Assembly (NCBI GenBank): GCA_030690265.1 | Contig: JAUYHA010000125.1 | Location: forward strand, 1 to 49,821 | DNA: 49,821 nt | Origin: Dehalococcoidales bacterium | Lineage (GTDB): Bacteria > Chloroflexota > Dehalococcoidia > Dehalococcoidales > UBA2162 | Direction: 5' to 3' | Shown here: positions 15,640 through 21,920 of the stretch, in pieces | Layout of the letters: every line of letters starts with the position of its first letter | Position numbering within the stretch: position 1 is the first letter of the stretch | Notes under the pieces: generated by a model | Told to the model about the DNA's origin: nothing | Database searches by the model: none | What the model saw: only the letters and a program-made list of their open reading frames with translations | Position numbers and translations under genes: made by a program

Positions 15640-15987
15640 TTAGGCCAAATCCCGCTTCTTTTCCTCATACTCTTCTTTGTTTATCTCACCCCGGGCGTAC
15701 CTCTTCTTAAGCACGTCCAGCGCTGAAGAATACGCTGCGGAATCTGACCTGTTGGATTCGCCGGGACGGACGGCAGCTACGACTGCCCAGATGATTAACC
15801 CTAGAACAACTATCCACAAAACAGGCATAAGAAACATAGTACCATAACCTCCCATCATACCGGGGCCCATCATGCCCCAACCCCCGTATTGCCCTCCCCA
15901 GAGCAGTCCGGGGACCACGGACAGAATGGCAAAGACAGCCACGATGATGCCCCCGATTATCAATACTGTCTTTAAACTTTTGTCCAT
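15640..15987 (-). CDS. SHOCT-domain membrane protein with GMMG motif
   Basis: The protein has 115 residues from ATG 15987, preceded by GAGAAGGGAGAAAGG. A longer open frame reaching 16197 overlaps the ferredoxin gene and is not used. It has two membrane helices (residues about 6-26 and 48-70), a GGWGMMGPGMMGGYG loop between them, and a C-terminal SHOCT helix pair (ALDVLKKRYARGEINKEEYEEKKRDL). SHOCT domains are short oligomerisation modules. The Met motif links it to the two other Met-rich proteins nearby. Confidence 0.8.
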   Translation of the reverse strand: MDKSLKTVLIIGGIIVAVFAILSVVPGLLWGGQYGGWGMMGPGMMGGYGTMFLMPVLWIVVLGLIIWAVVAAVRPGESNRSDSAAYSSALDVLKKRYARGEINKEEYEEKKRDLA

Positions 15988-16148
15988 AACCTTTCTCCCT
16001 TCTCGGTTTTTAGGCGAGTTTTTGCTCTCTATCTTCAGGATAGCACCGGCGTATGAAGAAAGCGTGAAGATGGGATGGAGTTTTTGTAAGTTTTTGACAG
16101 GTTCCCTTTTATCCATTTCTTTGTCCATGTTTCCAGTCATTGTTTTGA

Positions 16149-16361
16149 TCACATTAGCTGTATTTGTATCGCTTTCATCGGGCAGGCGACAACACACTTG
16201 GCACAGCCCTTACAGAAGGAAGGGGCAGGCATTGGTACCTCAAAGGGCGATTCCTGTCTCAATAATTTGTGAGGGCATGCCAGAACCGCGGCGCAACTGC
16301 CGCTATCGCAAAGTTCCGGGCGACACTTTTTATAATCAACCAGAGCCATCTTTCTGGGCAT
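16149..16361 (-). CDS. Ferredoxin-like iron-sulfur protein
   Basis: The protein has 70 residues. The C-terminal CKGCAKCVVACP is a classic CxxCxxCxxxCP [4Fe-4S] motif. A second Cys group (CRPELCDSGSCAAVLACP) near the N-terminus has altered spacing and may hold another cluster. Family members carry electrons to oxidoreductases. It lies upstream of the Met-rich genes and downstream of two DsrE-like genes, all on the minus strand, suggesting one stress/sulfur operon. Start ATG 16361 follows AAGGGGATGAGG. Confidence 0.8.
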   Translation of the reverse strand: MPRKMALVDYKKCRPELCDSGSCAAVLACPHKLLRQESPFEVPMPAPSFCKGCAKCVVACPMKAIQIQLM

Positions 16362-16392
16362 ACCTCATCCCCTTGCTCAATGCACTCTCAAT

Positions 16393-16713
16393 TTAGCCAA
16401 AGGTTACCACCTTATCGGAATCGGCAATCATCTCCAGCAGGTCGGCCATCGTAGAGATGGGGCAGACACCACCCTCTTGCTGCCTTGCTTTAAGACAGGT
16501 GCCGCAGGCAAGCAACGTGCCGTTGCTGTTCAAAAAAGTAGACAGAGTCCCTCCGACATCATAAGTTTCGTTCTTGATATTCTCTATTTCCACGCCGCTT
16601 CCCATAAGGAATACGCTGACATCATGTCCCGCCTCCAGAGCGGTATTACCCAGACGAAGCGCATTCCATGCTTTCTCCGGGTCGTTGGTGTTGATGACGA
16701 TACCCAGTTTCAT
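16393..16713 (-). CDS. DsrE-family protein (copy 1)
   Basis: The protein has 106 residues, MKLGIVINTNDPEKAWNALRLGN ... LLACGTCLKARQQEGG ... SDKVVTFG. This is the small DsrE/DsrF-like fold used in sulfur relay and persulfide chemistry; the CGTC pair is a probable active site. It is closely similar to the copy at 16769-17089, so the pair arose by duplication. The ribosome site AAAGGGG is well placed. Confidence 0.85.
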   Translation of the reverse strand: MKLGIVINTNDPEKAWNALRLGNTALEAGHDVSVFLMGSGVEIENIKNETYDVGGTLSTFLNSNGTLLACGTCLKARQQEGGVCPISTMADLLEMIADSDKVVTFG

Positions 16714-16768
16714 TTAGTGAACCCCTTTCACATTTCCTTTCAATACATGGTTCTTGTCTATTCTGGCA

Positions 16769-17089
16769 TCAGCCGAAGGAAACTATCTTATCCGACTCCT
16801 CGATTAGCTTTAACAGTTCCGAAAGTGTCGATTTAAGAATAACCCCGGCTTCCCGGTGTCTTATCCCCATGCAGGTACCGCAGCCCAGGAGACTTCCTTT
16901 ACCCCGGGAGAACTTCTTCATGAGTTCGGCTACGTTATAAGTCTTATCTTTTATAGTTTCTATCTCCACGCCGCTCCCCAGGAGGAAAATGCTGACCGTA
17001 TGCCCTCCGGCCATCGCCTCGTTACCAAGACGTAGAGCATTCCAGGCAGTTTCAGGCTCGCTGGTATTGAGGATGATGCCGAGTTTCAT
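16769..17089 (-). CDS. DsrE-family protein (copy 2)
   Basis: The protein has 106 residues, MKLGIILNTSEPETAWNALRLGN ... LLGCGTCMGIRHREAG ... SDKIVSFG, with the same length, frame and CGTC motif as copy 1. Its start overlaps the stop of the OsmC gene (TAATG, 1-bp overlap), so translation is coupled. The two copies could form a heteromer, as DsrE and DsrF do. It is probably involved in sulfur transfer or peroxide/persulfide stress. Confidence 0.85.
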   Translation of the reverse strand: MKLGIILNTSEPETAWNALRLGNEAMAGGHTVSIFLLGSGVEIETIKDKTYNVAELMKKFSRGKGSLLGCGTCMGIRHREAGVILKSTLSELLKLIEESDKIVSFG

Positions 17090-17616
17090 TACTTAATCTC
17101 CAGAGCGGTATTAAGACGTACCTTTTCGGTGAGGGCGAAGACTGCCGGGCACCTTTCGGCGGCGAGCTTTTCCACTTCTTCCAGCTTTTCCCTGGGAGCA
17201 TCGCTCTCCACTTCAAGAGTTATGCGTATCTCTTCCATAACCGGTTCCTGGGATAAGCCGAAGACCCGTGAAAAGTTCAGGTTGCCCTCCAGCCTGGCGG
17301 TAAGCGTTTTCAGCTCGATACCTTCTATGGCTGCCATAGCGGCAAAGGTTGCTGTATAGCAAGAGACGAGACCGAAAAAACAGTAGTGTAACGGGCCTGG
17401 CCTGGTGCCGCCTCCGCCAAGATTCTTGGGCTGGTCTGATTCAAAGATTACCTTGCCGCCCTCGAAGCTGACTTCCGCCCGGAATTGGGGCTGGCCTTCT
17501 TCTAAAAGCCACTCCCCCTGGATTTTCTGGCTACGCTTGACCTTAGATTTATCAGTCTCTGCCTCTCTGGCAACCTGTTCCAGCATAGCGACGTTAACAT
17601 TGTTAAGAATTGCCAT
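17089..17616 (-). CDS. OsmC-family peroxiredoxin-like protein
   Basis: The protein has 175 residues. The OsmC layout is visible: GGGGTRPGPLHYCFFGLVSCYTATFAAMAA on the central helix with its Cys, and the second conserved Cys in AAERCPAVFALTEKV. OsmC proteins reduce organic hydroperoxides or bind small thiols. It is the first structural gene after the ArsR regulator and is coupled to a DsrE gene, suggesting thiol/redox stress. The ribosome site CAGGAGGTATATA is strong. Confidence 0.85.
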   Translation of the reverse strand: MAILNNVNVAMLEQVAREAETDKSKVKRSQKIQGEWLLEEGQPQFRAEVSFEGGKVIFESDQPKNLGGGGTRPGPLHYCFFGLVSCYTATFAAMAAIEGIELKTLTARLEGNLNFSRVFGLSQEPVMEEIRITLEVESDAPREKLEEVEKLAAERCPAVFALTEKVRLNTALEIK

Positions 17617-17630
17617 TATATACCTCCTGA

Positions 17631-17954
17631 CTAACTTCGTTCACCTTGAATAAGGAGTGCATCCTGCCGGATATGCTCAAACAATATTTCCCGCAATAAG
17701 TCAAATGCTTCAAGGAGACGGGGATTAGCTATATGGTAGTAGACCACATTCCCTTCTTTCCTCGATGCCAGAATGTGACGTTGCCTCATCATAGCCAGAT
17801 GCTGGGACAGGTTGCCAATGGGCAACTCTAGCCTCTGCGATAGCTCACCGACACTCATCTCTTTGTCACGGAGAATATTAATGAGCTCCAATCTCTTGGG
17901 GTGGGAAAACACCTTACACATATCGGCGTGATAGTAATAAATCTGGTTTTCCAC
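17631..17954 (-). CDS. ArsR/SmtB-family transcriptional regulator
   Basis: The protein has 107 residues with a GTG start after CAGGAGGTAGCT. The winged helix is clear: HPKRLELINILRDKEMSVGELSQRLELPIGNLSQHLAMMRQRHILASRKEGNVVYYHI. A single Cys lies in DMCKVF near the N-terminus. Family members repress their own operon and release DNA on binding metal or on thiol oxidation. It heads the OsmC-DsrE-ferredoxin run with a 14-bp gap, so it is probably the repressor of that operon. Confidence 0.9.
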   Translation of the reverse strand: MENQIYYYHADMCKVFSHPKRLELINILRDKEMSVGELSQRLELPIGNLSQHLAMMRQRHILASRKEGNVVYYHIANPRLLEAFDLLREILFEHIRQDALLIQGERS

Positions 17955-17976
17955 AGCTACCTCCTGTAAAGAGAGA

Positions 17977-18006
17977 ATAGTATTTTATAAATAACTATAA
18001 TACTAT
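17977..18006 (-). promoter_or_regulatory. AT-rich inverted repeat, likely ArsR operator
   Basis: ATAGTATT (17977-17984) and AATACTAT (17999-18006) are perfect 8-bp arms 14 bases apart, just upstream of the ArsR GTG start. A further TATTATAATAC lies at 18009-18018. ArsR-type operators are usually AT-rich palindromes of about this size near the promoter. Confidence 0.5.
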
Positions 18007-18079
18007 ACTATTATAATACCTTATTTCCTTTTGGACTGTCAACAGTATTGGAAGGATTTTTACAGGATTCACCAGGGTC

Positions 18080-18110
18080 TTGACATTCCAGTTACTGGAA
18101 GGTATATCGT
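18080..18110 (+). promoter_or_regulatory. MerR-type promoter with 19-bp spacer and palindromic operator
   Basis: TTGACA at 18080-18085, then a 19-base spacer containing the palindrome TTCCAGTTACTGGAA (18086-18100), then TATCGT at 18105-18110. The long 19-bp spacer with a dyad between -35 and -10 is the hallmark of promoters activated by MerR-family regulators. It lies 32 bases upstream of the MerR gene's preferred ATG, implying autoregulation. Confidence 0.8.
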
Positions 18111-18141
18111 AGCTGTAGAGGTAATGAAAGGGGGAAAAACC

Positions 18142-18594
18142 ATGAAAGATGGGATTACTATTGGAGAGTTAGCAAGCGAGCTCAAACTCAATCCCAGGAC
18201 AATCAGGTACTACGAGGATATGGGGTTACTGCCGGAACCACGAAGGAGCGAGTCCGGCTATCGGCTTTATTCCGAGTGTGAGATAGAACGCCTGCGGCTG
18301 GTTAGGAGAGCGAAACTCCTTGGCCTGTCGCTGGCAGAAATAAAGGAACTTATAGAGTATGCTATTGACGGACGCTGCGATGTTCTGGAACAGCGGCTGC
18401 TCTCCCTGGTAGAAGCAAAGCTCGGCGAGATTGACCAGAAAATACAGGACCTGGCTACGTTTCGAGAAGAATTGATACGATATAAGGATGACCTATTGAA
18501 CAGACTGTCATCAGTTTTCTGTGAAGAGCATACCCCCTCGGTGTCGTCCTCATGCAGTTGTATGGGGGAAGAGGTGGATAGCCTCGGAAGTTGA
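18142..18594 (+). CDS. MerR-family regulator with Cys-rich tail
   Basis: The protein has 150 residues from ATG 18142, which has GAAAGGGGG as its ribosome site; ATG 18124 and an earlier start are alternatives. The N-terminal MerR helix-turn-helix (ITIGELASELKLNPRTIRYYEDMGLLPEPRRSESGYRLY) is followed by a dimerisation helix and a C-terminal SSCSCMG. Cys also occurs in GRCDVLEQ and FCEEH, in positions like those of metal-binding members. Such proteins twist the promoter DNA to activate it when metal binds. The promoter at 18080-18110 fits. The downstream CGCGC peptide is a candidate target. Confidence 0.9.
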   Translation: MKDGITIGELASELKLNPRTIRYYEDMGLLPEPRRSESGYRLYSECEIERLRLVRRAKLLGLSLAEIKELIEYAIDGRCDVLEQRLLSLVEAKLGEIDQKIQDLATFREELIRYKDDLLNRLSSVFCEEHTPSVSSSCSCMGEEVDSLGS

Positions 18595-18662
18595 GAATAA
18601 AGGGAAGTCAATAGAGCCTTCCTTGGGCCCGGGGAAGGTGACCAAGAAAGGAGGAAGAAGCG

Positions 18663-18746
18663 ATGGCAGACAAGACCAAGAAGGAACCCAAGGCCACAAC
18701 TCCTAGAGTACAGTGTGGCTGCGGTTGTCTTCTAATGAAAAAATAG
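18663..18746 (+). CDS. 27-residue Cys-rich peptide (CGCGC)
   Basis: ATG 18663 follows an ideal AGAAAGGAGGAAG ribosome site and reads MADKTKKEPKATTPRVQCGCGCLLMKK. The charged N-terminus followed by QCGCGC resembles a minimal metallothionein-like peptide. It lies 68 bp after the MerR gene on the same strand and is probably cotranscribed, so it could bind the metal that the regulator senses. Function is inferred only. Confidence 0.6.
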   Translation: MADKTKKEPKATTPRVQCGCGCLLMKK

Positions 18747-18842
18747 TAGGGAGAAAAGCGAGGGGAGCGTGCCAAGGCGCCTTGACTCACTCCCCGAGCT
18801 GACCGCCTGGGCGTCGGCGTCCACCTTCCGTGGCTCTGACAT
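18732..18842 (-). CDS. Possible 36-residue peptide downstream of the MFS gene
   Basis: A perfect AAGGAGGTGATCGC ribosome site precedes ATG 18842 on the minus strand, reading MSEPRKVDADAQAV...LLFFH. It begins 52 bp after the MFS stop. The frame runs through the hairpin at 18762-18795, which argues against strong expression. The ribosome site is the main evidence. Confidence 0.3.
   Translation of the reverse strand: MSEPRKVDADAQAVSSGSESRRLGTLPSLFSLLFFH
18762..18795 (-). terminator. Probable terminator on the minus strand
   Basis: GGGGAG ... CAAGGCGCCTTG ... CTCCCC forms an imperfect long hairpin. On the minus strand it is followed by TCGCTTTTCTCCC and a later T6 run. It would end transcripts from the MFS gene. 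Confidence 0.45.
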
Positions 18843-18894
18843 GCGATCACCTCCTTGTCCATCGTTGAACACGCCGGGACATCTATCAACTAGC

Positions 18895-20118
18895 TTAAGC
18901 TTGGTTTGGCTTTTGCGAATGTGTAGTAAGTAAAAGAATAAGAATGATAAGCAAAAACGGGAAACAAAGAAGGTTCAGAAGTTCCCAGTTTGTCGCTGTA
19001 AGAACTGCCCCGGCTGATATTACTGCAAGGGCCTGGAAAGTAAAAATAGCGAAATCGTTAACTCCTTGGGCCTTGAAACGTTCATTAGGATAGTAGCTCC
19101 TGGTGAGCATTATTGTTCCAGTTACAAAGAGAAAATTCCAGCCAAGCCCGATAGAGATAAGGGCTGTCAGGTAATTAACAAAATTATGACCTGAGACTGC
19201 TATCACTATTCCGGCTGCCATGCTGACTATACCGGTTATCTGCAGCACTTTTAGTCTAACACGCTCAACAAGAAAGCCTGAAAAAAGTGAAGGGAGATAC
19301 ATTGCAATAAAGTGCCCTTGTATAACAAGGGTTGTGTCATTGAGATTAAAGCGGTCAATCACGTGCATGCTGAGCGGAGTAGCTACCATGATGAATGCCA
19401 TAACACCGAAAGCAACAGCACTGGAAAAAGCCGCAATCAGGTAATTGCGCTGAAAAACAATAGCTCGTAGAGGACGTTCTGGCTTGTTGTCATTAACATC
19501 TTTGGCCGCAATGTCCCTGATTAATAGTAGCAGGATGACGGAGACTACTAAGATAATGGACAAAGCAACGAAAGACCCTGAGTATTCTCCATATCCTAGC
19601 CAGTCTTTGGCATCTCGGCCTATTTCAGGTCCCAGAAAACCAGCTACTATTCCTCCGACCAGAACCAATGAGACAGCCCTTCCAGCATATTTAGGTTCTA
19701 CGCTTTCTGTAGCGGCAAACCGGTACTGCTGGATAAAGGCAGCATTGCCGCCTATGAACAACATCATCGTACAAAAAAGGAAAAAGCTATGTATTGATAT
19801 AGCAAAAGCGGCTACTAGAGCAGCCGCCGAAGCAGCAGCGGCAGAGATAACAAAACCGCGCTTCCGTCCAATCCGTTTCATTAGTAGAGCTGCCGGAATT
19901 GTAAAAATGGCAATACCCACTACCGCAACCGCGATAGGTAAAGTAACTAATGCCGGAGCGGGTGCCAGTTCCGAACCGACGATACCTCCTGCCAAAAGAA
20001 CCAATGAGAGACCAGAGAAACCGAGTGCCATACAGACACTTAATATGGCCACATTCCGTCCCAATCGTGTAAGTGCAGATATTGGATTTAGTATTACAGC
20101 GCTCAGATTCTTAGGCAT
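18895..20118 (-). CDS. MFS-type membrane transporter
   Basis: The protein has 407 residues with about 12 hydrophobic segments. The cytoplasmic loop after helix 2 reads LLMKRIGRKRGFVIS, the usual MFS motif A region (G-x-x-x-D-R-x-G-R-R type, here degenerate), and a central loop near residue 210 (KDVNDNKPERP) splits the two halves. There is no clue to the substrate; the neighbouring metal/redox genes do not fix it. The ribosome site before ATG 20118 is weak. Confidence 0.8.
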   Translation of the reverse strand: MPKNLSAVILNPISALTRLGRNVAILSVCMALGFSGLSLVLLAGGIVGSELAPAPALVTLPIAVAVVGIAIFTIPAALLMKRIGRKRGFVISAAAASAAALVAAFAISIHSFFLFCTMMLFIGGNAAFIQQYRFAATESVEPKYAGRAVSLVLVGGIVAGFLGPEIGRDAKDWLGYGEYSGSFVALSIILVVSVILLLLIRDIAAKDVNDNKPERPLRAIVFQRNYLIAAFSSAVAFGVMAFIMVATPLSMHVIDRFNLNDTTLVIQGHFIAMYLPSLFSGFLVERVRLKVLQITGIVSMAAGIVIAVSGHNFVNYLTALISIGLGWNFLFVTGTIMLTRSYYPNERFKAQGVNDFAIFTFQALAVISAGAVLTATNWELLNLLCFPFLLIILILLLTTHSQKPNQA

Positions 20119-20488
20119 AATAATCTCAGATTCTGATATTCATTGCGGAGGCATATAGCTTCCTGCAGTCAGAATTATTGTAGCATAATGTCCTGGCTAA
20201 TGATAATGAAGCCAGCTAAAGAGGATTCGAACTATAAAGTATTGTCAGTATATAAGTAACTGCTGCAAAGCCGCCACCTATTTATTGGTTGCCTTTCTTC
20301 GGGGTTATCGCGGTCGTGGTAACATTGTTGCATTTTAGGGTGCAGCTGGAGATCAGACCTTGCTACTCTTTTTATTGCCTGAAAGTGTTGTGGGACGGGG
20401 GCAACCTGTTGACGCTACCATTTGAAGGGCAACCATCGTTGCTCCGCGGGCTACCGCCAGGGAAAGAGCCGAGAGGACAATCAGCCGT

Positions 20489-20749
20489 ATGGTATTGAGT
20501 GGCACAGACGTTACCGAACAGCAGGCTGACAGGGTCTATCAGCGTGAGATGAAAAAGGTGTCGAGGAAGTTTACCCACATGCGTTATAACTCCTTTCTGA
20601 TGTACTTTGGTGTCCTCAAGAGGTTGGGGTGGGTAGAAGAAGCCGGGCAAACTGAGCCATCGTCCATACAGGAGAACTATCCACCGGCGCCGGAGCGGGC
20701 CTATTACAGGCTTACCAGAGAGGGTATCGACGCTTTTCTCAAAGCCTAG
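20489..20749 (+). CDS. Hypothetical 86-residue protein
   Basis: The protein reads ...KKVSRKFTHMRYNSFLMYFGVLKRLGWVEEAG ... ENYPPAPERAYYRLTREGIDAFLKA, a compact winged-helix-like pattern. The frame is open further upstream to 20426 without a good start or ribosome site, so the N-terminus may be lost. The 20150-20488 stretch before it holds no other gene that I can see. Family not recognised. Confidence 0.5.
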   Translation: MVLSGTDVTEQQADRVYQREMKKVSRKFTHMRYNSFLMYFGVLKRLGWVEEAGQTEPSSIQENYPPAPERAYYRLTREGIDAFLKA

Positions 20750-20931
20750 TCTAACCCGCTGTTTACTCTATATCCCGACATCAGGCCCAGCCATATCCAG
20801 CCATATGAAGAAGCAGAATTAACATGCGGGCCATCCCTCTCAATTATCCACCGCAGCGTACATTTCTTCGTGTGACCCAACATACTTTTATGTTACCCTT
20901 GTCATGGCCGGTGTAGGTTTTCTGTTCTTGC

Positions 20932-21387
20932 TCAATCAATACTTAGTATTTGCCTCCCCTTCTTAACACTAAGACAGACGAAAGTCTCGCTATCCTTTAC
21001 TCCCTCTATTTTGATGAGTCTCTCCTGCAGATAATTTGATAGTTCTTCCGTAGAGGCGAATTCAGCTAAGACCAGAATATCAAATCGACCGGTAGCACTT
21101 GCTACCCATTTAGTCTCGGGGTGATCAACACATTCTTGGATAACGCCATCGACATTTTCGTGTGATACGTTTAGAGCTATCAGGGTGGTTATGCTGCGCG
21201 AATCAATAATGTCTCGATTGGCAATAGCCACAGCCCGTATTGCACCACTCTGCACCAGCTTTTTCAATCTGCGCCTGACAGTAGCCGAGCTAACGTTTAG
21301 AGCCTTTGCCAACGCTCCAGAGGTTTGCCAGGCATTTTCGTGCAGCAGTTTAATTAATTGCTTATTTGTTTCATCCAGATTGTCCAT
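20932..21387 (-). CDS. Lrp/AsnC-family transcriptional regulator
   Basis: The protein has 151 residues. The N-terminal HTH (LDETNKQLIKLLHENAWQTSGALAKALNVSSATVRRRLKKLVQSGAIRAVA) is followed by the RAM effector domain (TLIALNV ... WVASATGRFDILVLAEFAS ... LIKIEGVKDSETFVCL). Lrp proteins sense amino acids or other small metabolites and often regulate a neighbouring operon. This gene is divergent from the large transport/catabolic cluster whose promoter is at 21579, so it is the prime candidate regulator. No ribosome site precedes its ATG. Confidence 0.9.
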   Translation of the reverse strand: MDNLDETNKQLIKLLHENAWQTSGALAKALNVSSATVRRRLKKLVQSGAIRAVAIANRDIIDSRSITTLIALNVSHENVDGVIQECVDHPETKWVASATGRFDILVLAEFASTEELSNYLQERLIKIEGVKDSETFVCLSVKKGRQILSID

Positions 21388-21448
21388 ATACGTGCATACA
21401 CTACTGTATATCGGTCGAGTTTGTCAAATATTTAGCTGTTCTGAGGGT

Positions 21449-21513
21449 TTACTGCACATTTTCGTGCAGCAGTTTAATTAAATGCTTATTTATTTCATCC
21501 AGATTGTCCATAT
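21449..21513 (-). pseudogene. Duplicated 5' fragment of the Lrp gene
   Basis: About 56 bp (21458-21513) repeat the start region of the Lrp gene (21334-21389) with few changes. The copy reads MDNLDEINKHLIKLLHENVQ and then stops at 21449-21451. It lies between the Lrp gene and the cluster promoter, so it could also duplicate an operator. Confidence 0.85.
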
Positions 21514-21578
21514 TTGAACTAATGCTGTCATTAAGTGCTTATTTTTATCAAATATTCAAAAAAATCAAGCAAAATAGA

Positions 21579-21607
21579 TTGACAGCTGGATGGGGATGGA
21601 ATATTAT
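21579..21607 (+). promoter_or_regulatory. Consensus-like sigma70 promoter of the large cluster
   Basis: TTGACA at 21579-21584, exactly 17 bases, then TATTAT at 21602-21607. It directs transcription through a leader of about 300 nt to the first solute-binding protein gene at 21921. The AT-rich sequence just upstream (21520-21578) could serve as an UP element or Lrp site. Confidence 0.8.
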
Positions 21608-21782
21608 GGGGTTACTACTTTAATTTTTAAAATTGAATTACTCCTACGTTACCGGTAGAGAGATGAGGATGAGGGAGGAGGCAAGAGTTAATCAATCAAC
21701 AGTTGGTATCGTGGGAAACCATGGCGCTGTGGGTCTTTCCTTTTCAGCCCGCAGCGTAATTAATCTTTCACCTTTCCTCCTG

Positions 21783-21817
21783 CCCAGGACCGGATCTGAC
21801 CAGAGTCCGGTCCTGGG
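21783..21817 (+). promoter_or_regulatory. Stable hairpin in the cluster leader
   Basis: Perfect 11-bp arms CCCAGGACCGG and CCGGTCCTGGG enclose a 13-base loop and lie about 175 nt into the leader. No T run follows, so it is not an ordinary terminator. It could stabilise the mRNA or be part of a regulatory leader. Confidence 0.55.
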
Positions 21818-21920
21818 CCCCATGGGAAGGTAAACGTATTCAAAAGAGGTTATGAGTTAAGACCAAAAACTCTCGGGGAAAACCCGTAACATATTTAACT
21901 GCTATTGAAGGAGGCAGATA

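Noticed and set aside
21633-21833. 66-residue plus-strand frame in the cluster leader
   Set aside because: It has no ribosome site, runs through the 11-bp stem-loop and has an unlikely composition; I treat the region as untranslated leader.
21608-21920. T-box or other known riboswitch in the leader
   Set aside because: I looked for the T-box core and common riboswitch motifs and found none; only a plain hairpin is supported.
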